From Thiogranum sp. (GTDB lineage Bacteria; Pseudomonadota; Gammaproteobacteria; DSM-19610), in the NCBI GenBank assembly GCA_024102665.1, contig JAGFJP010000073.1, positions 1 through 64,000 on the forward strand: a stretch of 64,000 bases of DNA, written 5' to 3'. Each line of letters opens with the position of its first letter. Positions within the stretch are counted from its first letter, which is position 1. The position numbers were made by a program, and so were the translations under genes. Positions 28,165-38,493 of this stretch are shown in pieces. The notes below the pieces were generated by a model, which saw only the letters and a list, made by a program, of their open reading frames with translations, was not told the origin of the DNA and did not search any database.

Positions 28165-28719
28165 ATGTCCGACAAGAAAACCAACCTGATATGGATCGAC
28201 CTGGAAATGACCGGTCTCGACACATTCGAGGACGAGATAATCGAAATCGCCACCATCGTTACCGACGCGAATCTGAACATTATCGCCGAAGGTCCGGTAC
28301 TGGCGATTCACCAGCCCGATGACGTGCTGGTGCACATGGATGAATGGAACACCCGCCAGCACGGCCAGTCAGGATTGCTGGACCGGGTGCGCAGCAGTCG
28401 ATTGACCACGCGCGACGCCGAACGCGCGACGCTGGAATTCCTGGCTCAGCATGTAGAAGCCAGGGCCTCGCCGATGTGCGGCAATTCGATCTGCCAGGAC
28501 CGGCGTTTCATGGCGCGCCTGATGCCGGAACTGGAAGCGTTTTTTCATTATCGCAATCTGGATGTTTCCACGCTCAAGGAGCTCGGAAGCCGCTGGGCGC
28601 CCCAGGTCATGGCGGGTTTCACCAAGGATTCAACGCACCTGGCGCTGGATGATGTGAAAGACTCGATCCGGGAATTGCTGTATTACCGCGAGCACCTGTT
28701 CAAGCCGTTTCCTGCGTGA
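28165..28719 (+). CDS. orn: Oligoribonuclease
   Basis: The 184-residue DEDDh exonuclease starts [19 protein letters not shown], and has the DLEMTGLD Exo I box, the [11 protein letters not shown] box and the final [14 protein letters not shown] box. It removes RNA of two to five nucleotides and cyclic-di-GMP breakdown product pGpG. GGAG at 28154-28157 precedes it. A hairpin follows 11 bases after the stop. The gene stands alone on the plus strand between minus-strand genes. Confidence 0.97.
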   Translation: MSDKKTNLIWIDLEMTGLDTFEDEIIEIATIVTDANLNIIAEGPVLAIHQPDDVLVHMDEWNTRQHGQSGLLDRVRSSRLTTRDAERATLEFLAQHVEARASPMCGNSICQDRRFMARLMPELEAFFHYRNLDVSTLKELGSRWAPQVMAGFTKDSTHLALDDVKDSIRELLYYREHLFKPFPA

Positions 28720-28730
28720 CGCTGCAATCC

Positions 28731-28747
28731 GGCGCGCCGCGCGCGCC
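28731..28747 (+). terminator. Hairpin downstream of orn
   Basis: GGCGCGC (28731-28737) and GCGCGCC (28741-28747) form a perfect seven-pair stem with a three-base loop between the convergent orn and rhodanese genes. No U-tract follows. Confidence 0.45.
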
Positions 28748-28771
28748 ATGCAGGGCACACTGACGCTGCAG

Positions 28772-29599
28772 TCACTCCACCGGCGTATCGGGACGGTTGC
28801 CCCAGTCGGACCAGGCGCCGGGGTATCCCTTGATGCGCGGATATCCGAGTGCTTTCAGCATAATGTATGAATGTGAAGAGCGGTGATGCGACTGGCAGTA
28901 ACAGATGATCTCCATGTCGCGGTCAAGTCCGCGCTGGTGCAGCAGTTCAAGCAGCTGGTCTTCGGCTTTGAGCCGCAGGTTGCGGTCCTGGTCCATGGTG
29001 TCGACCCAGTTCAGAAGGCGGGCACCGGGAATATGCCCGCCTCGGCCGGCGAATTTTTTCTCGCCGCTGAACTCTTCCGGAGTGCGGGCATCGAGCAGGC
29101 CGAGATCGGCAGCGCCCAGACGCGACAGGATGTAATCGGCATCGGCCACCGGACCGTCGGTACCGGTATTCCAGTTCACTGTCCAGGCTTCCCGTCGCAG
29201 CGGGACGGACGGTTGCTGGCCGACCGGGAAACCTTCGTTGACCCAGCTTACCAGGCCGCCATTGAGCAGCGAGAAGCGTTTGTGCCCGGCGACATCCAGT
29301 GTCCAGAGCATGCGACTCGCCCAGCCACCGCCTTCGTCGTCGTAGGCGACCACGTGCGTGTCGGGCGTAATCCCCAGTGAGCTGAGCAACTGCGCGAAGT
29401 CTGCGGCGTCCGGTAACAACCCGTACATCGGGCGAGCCACTTTCACGATGTGCGCGCCGTCGAGGAAAAGCGCGCCGGGCACATGAAACTCATGGTACCT
29501 GGCGGGTTTGGTGATATGCAGGATCACCAGATCGTTCTGTTGCAGCGATGCCTGCAGTTGTTCCGGTTCGAGGATGAGCGGCAACGGGTTTTCGGGCAC
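28772..29599 (-). CDS. Tandem-domain rhodanese sulfurtransferase
   Basis: The 275-residue protein has two rhodanese domains (about 1-130 and 150-275). The active site is YCQSHHRSS near residue 238, where the cysteine takes a sulfane sulfur; the first domain is the inactive scaffold. Members of this group transfer sulfur from thiosulfate or 3-mercaptopyruvate to thiophilic acceptors. It is cytoplasmic, with no signal peptide. The tusE/dsrC-like and tusA genes in this window make a sulfur-relay partner plausible. It is 35 bp upstream of, not overlapping, the pgm gene's end on the same strand. Confidence 0.92.
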   Translation of the reverse strand: MPENPLPLILEPEQLQASLQQNDLVILHITKPARYHEFHVPGALFLDGAHIVKVARPMYGLLPDAADFAQLLSSLGITPDTHVVAYDDEGGGWASRMLWTLDVAGHKRFSLLNGGLVSWVNEGFPVGQQPSVPLRREAWTVNWNTGTDGPVADADYILSRLGAADLGLLDARTPEEFSGEKKFAGRGGHIPGARLLNWVDTMDQDRNLRLKAEDQLLELLHQRGLDRDMEIICYCQSHHRSSHSYIMLKALGYPRIKGYPGAWSDWGNRPDTPVE

Positions 29600-29634
29600 G
29601 GGTTCCTCGTCTTGCGGCTTTGGCGTCGCGCGCG

Positions 29635-31317
<1,683 letters not shown>

Positions 31318-31412
31318 TCAAGCCTGATTGCAACTCGCCGATAGCTCAGGGCGGATAATAATTGCCAGGGACGATCCCCGGACAAACGATACCATTATGC
31401 TAATATGAGTCG

Positions 31413-31931
31413 ATGCGCTTTTCATTCAAACAACTTGTTCATCCCGGAGTACGGGCGCGCGACCTGCCTGCGCTCATGGAACTCTATGAGCTAAACTACA
31501 TCCAGTTGCGCCGCCTGATTCCCGATATAGCCGCGTTTCCGGACCAGGGCGTCTCCAGCGTGGAGGATACGCTGGATTTGCATCTCTCCATCATCGAACG
31601 CAACAAGTACACCACGACACTTTACTTGACCTATCAGTTTGACGACAAGGCTGGCGTGTCGGCGGCACCCGATGTCGTGGTGCGCATGTATCATGACGCC
31701 CAGCTTGCCGAAGTGATTTCGCGCGGTCGCAGGGACGGGAACCAGGATGCGGTCTACGATCGCGTCCACCAGCGTTATCCCCTCGAAACCAAGTGGAAAG
31801 CGAACCGGTTCCTGCAGAAATGGTTGGGTTATTGCCTGCGCCATGGACACCGGTTTCCCCCTGCAGAAAGCGGATCGTCCGGGATTCTCCCGATTGTGGG
31901 GGACGAACCGGCATTGAGCACTGAATCCTGA
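31413..31931 (+). CDS. DUF1249 protein (YqiB-like)
   Basis: The 172-residue protein shows the DUF1249 pattern: LMELYELNYIQLRRLIP, VVRMYHDAQLAEV and WKANRFLQKWLGYCLRHGH. No function is known. In many Gammaproteobacteria it lies close to cpdA (YqiB in E. coli), which is not here. No signal peptide. The gene sits before iscR with the latter's own promoter in the gap. The C-terminal tail after residue 148 is not conserved. Confidence 0.88.
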   Translation: MRFSFKQLVHPGVRARDLPALMELYELNYIQLRRLIPDIAAFPDQGVSSVEDTLDLHLSIIERNKYTTTLYLTYQFDDKAGVSAAPDVVVRMYHDAQLAEVISRGRRDGNQDAVYDRVHQRYPLETKWKANRFLQKWLGYCLRHGHRFPPAESGSSGILPIVGDEPALSTES

Positions 31932-31948
31932 GATCGCCTGAATAATAC

Positions 31949-31977
31949 TTGACTGTATTGCTGGGTATCTTTATGTT
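31949..31977 (+). promoter_or_regulatory. Sigma-70 promoter of iscR
   Basis: TTGACT at 31949-31954 is followed after 17 bp by TATGTT at 31972-31977. The sequence ATACTTGACT (31945-31954) also matches the left half of an IscR type 1 box, and GTAT (31965-31968) matches the end of the right half, but the centre is one base short. Autoregulation by IscR is possible. Confidence 0.6.
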
Positions 31978-32016
31978 GGCAGGCGTGCCCTCCATTCAGC
32001 CGCCACAGGTCACCAC

Positions 32017-32487
32017 ATGAGACTATCCACCAAAGGCCGATACGCCGTCACTGCCATGATGGATCTGGCCATTCATGCGCCGAAAGGCCCGGTCACGCTG
32101 GCCGACATTTCGAGCTGTCAAAGTATATCCTTGTCCTACCTGGAACAGTTGTTCGCCAAGCTGCGCCGGGAAAACCTGGTGCAGGGCGTGCGCGGCCCGG
32201 GTGGTGGTTATCGCCTGGCGAGACCCGCCAGCGAGATCACCATTGCGAGCATCATCGCGGCGGTCGACGAAAAGGTCGACGCGACATGCGGCGGTGAAAC
32301 CGACTGCGATGAAGACAACACCTGCCTGACCCATGAACTCTGGTGCGGGTTGTCGCGGCGGATTTTCAGTTTCCTCGACAGCATAACCCTGGAAGCGTTC
32401 CTTAGCAGACCCGCCGTGCAGGAAGTGATACGCCGCCAGGAACTGGACAGCAGGCGCTCGAATATACCGCCCGTAACCACGTCCTGA
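32017..32487 (+). CDS. iscR: Iron-sulfur cluster regulator IscR
   Basis: This 156-residue Rrf2 protein has the helix-turn-helix start MRLSTKGRYAVTAMMDLA and the exact IscR cluster ligands Cys91, Cys97, Cys103 and His106 (C-x5-C-x5-C-x2-H). IscR with a [2Fe-2S] cluster represses the isc operon and, without it, acts on other promoters. No iscSUA genes follow, so in this genome it stands apart from its operon. The upstream promoter with a partial IscR box fits autoregulation. The C-terminal tail is typical of longer IscR members. Confidence 0.94.
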   Translation: MRLSTKGRYAVTAMMDLAIHAPKGPVTLADISSCQSISLSYLEQLFAKLRRENLVQGVRGPGGGYRLARPASEITIASIIAAVDEKVDATCGGETDCDEDNTCLTHELWCGLSRRIFSFLDSITLEAFLSRPAVQEVIRRQELDSRRSNIPPVTTS

Positions 32488-32645
32488 GCCCGCTGTTCCT
32501 TCGCCGGCCGCGAAATGGCCGACTATGTTTCCGATCTGTGAACCGGTTCAATCGCGCAAGGTGAACCGTTCCCGGAACCCTTGATCCCGAACGCCGATAC
32601 TAAAAGTGTCAAATAGCGTTGTTTCATGGATCAGGAGTAAGGAAC

Positions 32646-32801
32646 ATGTTGCACTATATTCTCGTTTTGTTCGCAGTACTGGCTGTATTCGGCAATCCGA
32701 CGCTGGAATCACTGGTTTCGGCCGGACCGTCGATGGATTACCTGGTCGCCTTCGGCATTGCGCTGCTGCTCAAGCCGTGGCTGGAAACCCATCTTGAATG
32801 A
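32646..32801 (+). CDS. Small two-helix membrane protein, 51 residues
   Basis: ATG 32646 follows an AGGAG site at 32632-32636. The product is almost all hydrophobic (MLHYILVLFAVLAVFGNP and a second segment VAFGIALLLKPWLE) and probably spans the inner membrane twice. I do not recognise a family. The good ribosome-binding site and normal codon use support a real gene. It converges on the DUF938 methyltransferase. Confidence 0.55.
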   Translation: MLHYILVLFAVLAVFGNPTLESLVSAGPSMDYLVAFGIALLLKPWLETHLE

Positions 32802-32831
32802 ACAGGGACCGTTGCGCGGCCGGCAACCGGA

Positions 32832-33425
32832 TCAGCTGAGTTTCGACCAGATCAGCGTCCGGTTGTTGGCCGGCATTTCACAGTCCTGCTTCAACACCAT
32901 GCCCGCCTGCCGGGCCAGTTCATCCACCGCCTCAAAATCCCTCACTCCGCTCAAGGGGTCACGGCTCTTCAGCCAGGCGTCGAAACGCGCGTTGCTGTCG
33001 CTGGTATAGCGCCCGTTGTAGTTGAACGGGCCGTACAGACAGAACACACCTCCGGTTTCCAGGATCCCGCCGACACCGCGCATCAGGCACTCAACCTGCG
33101 GCCATGACATGATGTGCGCTGTATTGGCGCTGAACACCGCATCGAACCGCCGTTCGGGCCAGTTGCCGCTACAGACCTCTAGCGCCAGTGGCGGAAGGAT
33201 GTTGTCCAGCATCGCCTCTTCCAGCCAGGCGTGAATGCCGGCGTGCATGTCGGGGACGTCGCTGGTCTGCCACAGCAAGTGCGGAAACTCGGCCGCGAAA
33301 TACACGGCGTGCTGACCTGTGCCGCTGCCGATTTCCAGCAGGCGGCATTTGTTCATCAGTTCGCGGCGCAGCACTTCCAGAATGGGCGCGCGGTTCTGTT
33401 CACAGGATTCGGCATAAGGTTTCAT
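32832..33425 (-). CDS. DUF938 SAM-dependent methyltransferase-like protein
   Basis: The 197-residue protein holds the class I methyltransferase nucleotide loop LLEIGSGTGQHAVYFA (about 29-44), the acidic SD in WQTSDVPDM and the family block FDAVFSANTAHIMSWP. The N-terminus SCEQNRAPILEVLRREL is characteristic of DUF938. No substrate is known. It begins three bases after the stop of the Fe-alcohol dehydrogenase gene on the same strand, so the two are probably transcribed together. Confidence 0.9.
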   Translation of the reverse strand: MKPYAESCEQNRAPILEVLRRELMNKCRLLEIGSGTGQHAVYFAAEFPHLLWQTSDVPDMHAGIHAWLEEAMLDNILPPLALEVCSGNWPERRFDAVFSANTAHIMSWPQVECLMRGVGGILETGGVFCLYGPFNYNGRYTSDSNARFDAWLKSRDPLSGVRDFEAVDELARQAGMVLKQDCEMPANNRTLIWSKLS

Positions 33426-33428
33426 GAT

Positions 33429-34628
33429 TCAGCCCGCTGCCGAGCAACGCAGCGCCAGGATCGCAGAGATCTCCGCGTCCTCCAGCACAATCGGGTTGGT
33501 CTTCATGCTGCTGCCGCGTGAGTGCGCGACGATATGCGCGAAATCACCGGCGTCGACGCCGAACGCATCAAGCGTCGGCAGTGCGAGCCGCCGCGTCCAC
33601 TCATCGAGCAGCGCAACGAGGTGTTCCCATGCCTGTTCCCGGCTGGTGAAGTTGCGGCGAGACAGCAGCGCGGCGACCTTCGCGTACTTGTCCAGCGCCG
33701 GGTTCGCCGGTTCGCGTGCCAGCATGGCATCGATATTGACGCGCGTCGCGGCGCCGACCAGGGTGCCGCATACGACACCGTGAGGAATAGGGAAAAAAGC
33801 TCCGATCGGCGATGCCAGGCCGTGCACCGAGCCCAGTCCGGTTTGCGCGAGCGTGACACCCGACAGCAACGCGGCATAAGCCATGCCGGCGCGCGCCGCG
33901 CCCTGATCGCCGCTGCCCTCGTACAAAGGCAGCAGGCTGTCGCGCGCCGCTTCCATACCGCTCCAGGCCAGCGCGTCGGTGAAGGCATTGGCGCGCAGCG
34001 ATACGTATGATTCCAGCAACTGGGTCAGGGCATCCATGCCGTCGGCGGCGATCAGCGCCGGCGGGCAACTGGCCAGCATGTCCGGGTCGACCAGTGCATA
34101 CTCGGGCACCAGGCGATCATCGCGAAAGGATTTCTTGAAGCCCTGCTTTCCGCTTACGCTGAGTACGGCGTTCTTGGTCGCTTCGCTGCCGGTGCCGGCG
34201 GTGGTCGGTACCGCGATGAAGGGCACTGCGGGACCCTGGTAGGGCTTTTCGGGACCTACGCCTTCCAGATAGTCCATGACGGAATCGCCGGTGCGAAGCA
34301 GACCGGCAATAGCCTTGGCGGCATCGAGCACACTGCCGCCGCCGATGCCGGCGACCACATCGATATTTTGCCCGCGGAATTGCGCAACTGCGTTATCGAT
34401 CCGTTGTGGCGAGGGCTCGCCGCTGACGGTAAACGTCTGCCATCGCACACCCGCGTCGCGCAAGCCGCGCTCGATGGCCGGCCACGCCGGGGAGGCTTTC
34501 AGCGAGGCGGCGCCGGTAACCAGCAGCACGCGCTTGCCGAAGCCGGCTGCCAGTGGCGGTAACCTTGCGATGACGCCCGGGCCGAATTCGATGCGCGGCA
34601 GGCGGGCGATCGAGAACGGCGCGATCAT
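33429..34628 (-). CDS. Iron-dependent alcohol dehydrogenase family protein
   Basis: This 399-residue protein has the NAD-binding GIGGGSVLDAAKAIA block, TTAGTGSEATKNAV, and the metal site with the GMDALTQLLE aspartate and the histidines of SVHGLASPIGAFFPIPHGVVC. The group reduces aldehydes or ketones with NAD(P)H and usually contains iron or zinc. The exact substrate cannot be told. An ABM-type monooxygenase gene overlaps its start by four bases, and DUF938 follows, so a three-gene operon is likely. The first two could handle a quinol or methylglyoxal-type aldehyde, but this is speculation. Confidence 0.92.
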   Translation of the reverse strand: MIAPFSIARLPRIEFGPGVIARLPPLAAGFGKRVLLVTGAASLKASPAWPAIERGLRDAGVRWQTFTVSGEPSPQRIDNAVAQFRGQNIDVVAGIGGGSVLDAAKAIAGLLRTGDSVMDYLEGVGPEKPYQGPAVPFIAVPTTAGTGSEATKNAVLSVSGKQGFKKSFRDDRLVPEYALVDPDMLASCPPALIAADGMDALTQLLESYVSLRANAFTDALAWSGMEAARDSLLPLYEGSGDQGAARAGMAYAALLSGVTLAQTGLGSVHGLASPIGAFFPIPHGVVCGTLVGAATRVNIDAMLAREPANPALDKYAKVAALLSRRNFTSREQAWEHLVALLDEWTRRLALPTLDAFGVDAGDFAHIVAHSRGSSMKTNPIVLEDAEISAILALRCSAAG

Positions 34629-34927
34629 TTATTTGCTTCGGGATACAGGCCGGTGAATGGAACACCCTGGCGCGGTTGCGCCATCCAGCCGGCGACGCTG
34701 TCGCGCCAGCGCCTGTAATGGTCCGTTTCCTTGTGCGCGGCCGCATCCTGTTTGGACTTGTATGCTTCGTAGAGAATGAAGTAGTTCGGATCCTCCGGCG
34801 ATTGCAGGACATCGAAGCGCAGATTGCCTGGTTCGTCGATCGACGCGCGATGATTGTCGCGTGTGGCGGCGATAAATTCGCTGTTGTGCTCGGGCATGAC
34901 GTGGACATGAACCAGGGTGACGTACAT
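34625..34927 (-). CDS. ABM-family monooxygenase (antibiotic biosynthesis monooxygenase/LsrG type)
   Basis: The 100-residue protein shows the dimeric ferredoxin-like ABM fold (MYVTLVHVHVMPEHNSEFIAA, then FILYEAYKSKQDAAAHKET). Some relatives degrade quinones or AI-2, others have no known enzyme. The stop codon overlaps the alcohol dehydrogenase start (ATGA), and a strong site (AGGAGG) precedes the gene. It is the first gene of the operon. Confidence 0.88.
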   Translation of the reverse strand: MYVTLVHVHVMPEHNSEFIAATRDNHRASIDEPGNLRFDVLQSPEDPNYFILYEAYKSKQDAAAHKETDHYRRWRDSVAGWMAQPRQGVPFTGLYPEANK

Positions 34928-35013
34928 GATGCGAACCTCCTGTTGCTGCTCTCAACCTGCCGGTGCTGCTGCCGAAAGACTAACGAGACTGTGCGGATTT
35001 GCCAAGGGCGGAA

Positions 35014-36519
35014 ATGAACGAAACGGTGAGCAGGGAAGCGTCGGACGACACCGACAACAGGGAAAACGGGAGCGACCCGCGGGGGCTGGCGGCATGGGTC
35101 GCGAAGCTCGGAGATTCCGGGATGCCGGTATTCGCCCATACCGCGCAGGATATTGCTCACGTGTCGGAGAGCCGCGAAAGCAGCGCCGCGGAGCTGTCAC
35201 GGGTGGTGCTGCAGGATGCGGCCATGACCGCCAAACTGCTGCGCATCGCCAACAGCCCGGTATTCAATCCCGTCGGTAAACCCGTCAGCACTGTCAGTCG
35301 CGCCGTGGTGTTGCTCGGTTTCCAGGAAGTGCGCAGCATCTGCCTGTCGATCGCAGTCGTTGAATCCATGCTCAAGGGCAAGCAGAAGCAACGCGTCATC
35401 GAGGAAATGGCGCGTTCCTTCCATGCGGCCGTGCAGGCGCGGGCGTTTGCCAGGAAACGCAAGGACAAGTCGCCGGAAGAAGTGTTCATCGCCACCCTGT
35501 TGTACCACCTGGGCGATATGGCGTTCTGGGCGTTCGCCGGCGAATCGGCGCAACAACTGGACGAAGCGATGCAGCAGGCGCCCGGCGTCAGCGCCGCGAA
35601 AATCCAGCGCGAGGTGCTCGGTTTCGAGTTCCGTGACCTGACACTCAACCTGAGCCGCGAGTGGAAACTGGGTGATCTGCTCGAGCAGTCGCTGGAAGGC
35701 AAGGTCGACAGGAATCCGCGTGCCGGCAATGTGGTGCTTGGGCACGAACTGGCGGTCGCGGCGCAGGATGGCTGGCAAACACCGGAAGTCAGGCAGCTGA
35801 TGGAGCGCATTGCGGAAAACCTTTACATGCCGGCGGAAGATGCCCGCAAGCTGGTGATGCAAAATGCGGAAGAGGCCGCTGAAACGGCTGCATTCTACGG
35901 AGCGGGCAAGGCCGGTCGCCTGATCCCGGTGCGCGGCGGCAAAGATCCGCGCGACGAAGAAGACCAGGAAGAACTGCAGGAGGAGGCAGCGTTTCTCGAA
36001 CCGGATCCCATGCTGCAGCTCAAGATACTTCGCGAACTCGCGACCCTCATGGAGAGCAAGCCGGATTTCAATCTGGTGCTGGAGATGGTACTGGAAGGCA
36101 TCTACCGTGGCATCGGCCTGGATCGCACGCTGTTCGCCTTACGCACGCCGGACCATCGTTTTCTGGCGGGGCGCTATGCGCTGGGTGCCGACAATGAAAC
36201 CCTGTGCAGGCGTTTTCAGATCGAAACAGTGGATCGCAAGCCCAATTTCTTCAACGAAGTTATCCGGACACGGCAGGCGGTCTGGGCAGGTAAAACCGGG
36301 GATTTCGAGAACGCCAGGTTGCTCACCCCCGAAATTCTCAGGATATCCGAAGGCGCTCCATTCTTTGTCGCGCCGATTGAAATACGTGGCAAGGTGATCG
36401 GCGTATTCTACGCCGACCGCGGCAGCAGCGGCCGCGAGCTGGATGAAGACAGTTTTAGCAGCTTCAAACACTTCGCCCAGCAGGGCAACCTGGCGCTGAC
36501 TTTCCTCAAGAGCAACTGA
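35014..36519 (+). CDS. HDOD domain protein with C-terminal GAF-like domain
   Basis: The 501-residue protein has an HDOD domain (about 25-225; LLRIANSPVFNPVGKPVSTVSRAVVLLG), then an acidic linker (EEDQEELQEEAAF) and a GAF-type domain (about 350-500; APIEIRGKVIGVFYADRG). HDOD proteins are HD-like scaffolds without catalytic metals and act in signalling, chemotaxis or motility control. The GAF part presumably binds a small ligand. The gene is on its own, with a GGGCGGA site at 35006-35012. Confidence 0.9.
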   Translation: MNETVSREASDDTDNRENGSDPRGLAAWVAKLGDSGMPVFAHTAQDIAHVSESRESSAAELSRVVLQDAAMTAKLLRIANSPVFNPVGKPVSTVSRAVVLLGFQEVRSICLSIAVVESMLKGKQKQRVIEEMARSFHAAVQARAFARKRKDKSPEEVFIATLLYHLGDMAFWAFAGESAQQLDEAMQQAPGVSAAKIQREVLGFEFRDLTLNLSREWKLGDLLEQSLEGKVDRNPRAGNVVLGHELAVAAQDGWQTPEVRQLMERIAENLYMPAEDARKLVMQNAEEAAETAAFYGAGKAGRLIPVRGGKDPRDEEDQEELQEEAAFLEPDPMLQLKILRELATLMESKPDFNLVLEMVLEGIYRGIGLDRTLFALRTPDHRFLAGRYALGADNETLCRRFQIETVDRKPNFFNEVIRTRQAVWAGKTGDFENARLLTPEILRISEGAPFFVAPIEIRGKVIGVFYADRGSSGRELDEDSFSSFKHFAQQGNLALTFLKSN

Positions 36520-36548
36520 ACGGGGTGCGGCGTTCCGAGGGCACCGGA

Positions 36549-37346
36549 TCATGCGTCGCGGATGCCCAGCCATGCTACCCATTGTCTGAATATTTCCGGA
36601 TCCAGCGCAGCGGCGGCTGAACGTGGCTCCAGGGTTGGAACGAACACCGGCTCGCCCTGCAGCGTCACCGCCTGGCCACCGGCTTCCTGGAGAATCAGGC
36701 AGCCGGCGGCGTAGTCCCACAGTTTCTGCTGCCCGTGCAAATACACGTGGCAACGCCCGGCGGCCAGCCAGCACCAGTCCAGCGCCACAGCGCCGAAACT
36801 GCGCTGCGACTGGTAAGGGGGATCGGATGCCAGGCGGCTTGCGAGTTCGCGCGGCAGCCGTTTCAAATCAATCAGCGCAACGCCTTCGGACAATGGCGCC
36901 GCCGGGCGTGACGCCAGGCGTTGCCCGTTCAGCCATGCGCCGTGGCCCCTGGCGGCGGCGAAACATTCCTTGCGGCTCGGGTCATAGACAACGCCCATGT
37001 GGATTTCCCCGCCACGCAACAGCGCTACCGAAACGGCGTAGTAGGGCACCCCCAGGGAAAAGTTGCTGGTGCCGTCGACAGGATCGATACACCAGAGCCC
37101 CGTGTCCAGATGCCGCAGCGCCTGTAATTGCGCGGCTTCATCCATTTCCTCACCGAGGATGTCGATCTCCGGCCAGCGATCGCGTAATGCGTTTGCGAGT
37201 GAATTCTGCATTATGACATCCGCTTCGGTGAGGAGGCTGCCGTCCGTCTTGCGCGTGCCGCATTTGCAGCAAAAGCGTGAAGGTAGTTCTCTGTCGGCGA
37301 TGTCGCGAACGATCGCAGCCAGTTGTTCTGCGTTTTCGGGAAGCAT
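36549..37346 (-). CDS. Inositol monophosphatase-family phosphatase
   Basis: The 265-residue enzyme has the lithium-sensitive phosphatase metal site: GEEMDEA (about residue 65), DPVDGTSNF (about 88) and WDYAAGCLILQEAGG near residue 208. Family members dephosphorylate inositol phosphates, 3'-phosphoadenosine 5'-phosphate (CysQ) or sugar phosphates. CysQ-like activity would suit a sulfur-metabolising cell, but the motif around it is not decisive. It converges on the HDOD gene. Confidence 0.93.
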   Translation of the reverse strand: MLPENAEQLAAIVRDIADRELPSRFCCKCGTRKTDGSLLTEADVIMQNSLANALRDRWPEIDILGEEMDEAAQLQALRHLDTGLWCIDPVDGTSNFSLGVPYYAVSVALLRGGEIHMGVVYDPSRKECFAAARGHGAWLNGQRLASRPAAPLSEGVALIDLKRLPRELASRLASDPPYQSQRSFGAVALDWCWLAAGRCHVYLHGQQKLWDYAAGCLILQEAGGQAVTLQGEPVFVPTLEPRSAAAALDPEIFRQWVAWLGIRDA

Positions 37347-37405
37347 TGGCGAGGTCTACTTGGTATCATCAGCACATCGTTAATATTGTGGCACAAAGGA
37401 CCTGT

Positions 37406-38263
37406 ATGGGCATAAAGAAAACACGGCAGAAAAGCTCCGCAAAAGCGCTGAAGGGAAAGAACCGCGGCAAACCGCGCAAGGCGGACACCGCCGACCGCCA
37501 CCTGCTCTACGAACAGTCAGTCCAGGCCACCGAATTCGAGTACGAATTCATCGATACCAACTTCCGACGCCTGCGCGGCCGCGACGCAACACGTTTGCGC
37601 GAGGATTTTTGCGGCACTGCGCAAATGTGCTGTGAATGGGTGCGCGGGCGGGCGGAGAATCACGCAATCGGCGTCGACTTCGATCCCGAAGTGCTCGACT
37701 GGAGCCGCGAACATCATATCGCCGCGCTGAAGCCCAAACAGAAATCGCGCGTGACGCTGCTGCAGGAAGACGTGCGGGCGGTGACAACCGATCCCGCGGA
37801 TATCATTGTTGCGATGAATTTCAGCTGGCAGATATTCAAGGAACGCGACAGCCTGCGCGATTACTTCGCGTCGGTGCGCGAGGGACTGGTGGATGACGGC
37901 GTGTTTTTCCTGGATATTTTCGGCGGCTATGACGCGTGCCGGGAACTGGAAGAGAAAACCCGCCACAAGGGTTTTACCTATGTATGGGACCAGGCGAGCT
38001 TCGATCCGGTCACCGCGAACCTGGTGTGCCACATTCACTTTCACTTCAGCGACGGCTCGAAAATCAAAAAGGCTTTTACCTACGACTGGCGGCTGTGGAC
38101 GATTCCCGAGGTGAGAGAGATTCTGCTGGAAGCCGGTTTTTCCAACGTCACCGTTTACTGGCAGGGCTGGGATGAAGACGACGAACCCAGCGGCGAGTTT
38201 CTGCCGGCCACCCACGGCGAGGCGGACCCGGCCTGGATCTGCATGATCAGCGCGGAAAAATAA
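37406..38263 (+). CDS. Class I SAM-dependent methyltransferase, unknown substrate
   Basis: The 285-residue protein starts with a lysine-rich tail (MGIKKTRQKSSAKALKGKN), which may bind nucleic acid. The methyltransferase core starts near residue 60 (LREDFCGTAQMCCEW) with the acidic VDFDPEVLDWS loop and NFSWQIF motif. The start is favoured over longer ones by an AAAGGA site at 37395-37400. Its substrate is unknown. The gene is divergent to the inositol phosphatase. Confidence 0.85.
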   Translation: MGIKKTRQKSSAKALKGKNRGKPRKADTADRHLLYEQSVQATEFEYEFIDTNFRRLRGRDATRLREDFCGTAQMCCEWVRGRAENHAIGVDFDPEVLDWSREHHIAALKPKQKSRVTLLQEDVRAVTTDPADIIVAMNFSWQIFKERDSLRDYFASVREGLVDDGVFFLDIFGGYDACRELEEKTRHKGFTYVWDQASFDPVTANLVCHIHFHFSDGSKIKKAFTYDWRLWTIPEVREILLEAGFSNVTVYWQGWDEDDEPSGEFLPATHGEADPAWICMISAEK

Positions 38264-38432
38264 GCGCCGGCAGCACTCCGCAGCAGAGCTGTCTGCCGCG
38301 ATAACGCAGGGGCGCAGAGACGGCAAAAATCATTGCATTGCGCGGTTCCCGCAACTCATTGTTTATATTGATGGTCACGGCGTCGCCGCAGCGCCATTAG
38401 CGGCTTTACGCTCTTTCATGCCATCCGGGCAG

Positions 38433-38473
38433 TTGACAAACCAACTGGTATGTCATAGAAAGTAAACGTTCAC
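38433..38473 (+). promoter_or_regulatory. tusA promoter with a candidate TetR operator
   Basis: TTGACA at 38433-38438 and TAGAAA at 38456-38461 are 17 bp apart. Directly after them GTAAACGTTCAC (38462-38473) is a near-perfect inverted repeat around ACGT, of the kind bound by TetR-family repressors. The tetR-type gene lies 300 bp downstream, so the TetR protein may control tusA and itself. Binding is inferred. Confidence 0.5.
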
Positions 38474-38493
38474 TAACATAAAGGAGACAACCC

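Noticed and set aside
31945-31969. Complete IscR type 1 box
   Set aside because: The left half is perfect, but the right half is one base short and has only the GTAT end. It is kept only as a note in the promoter feature.
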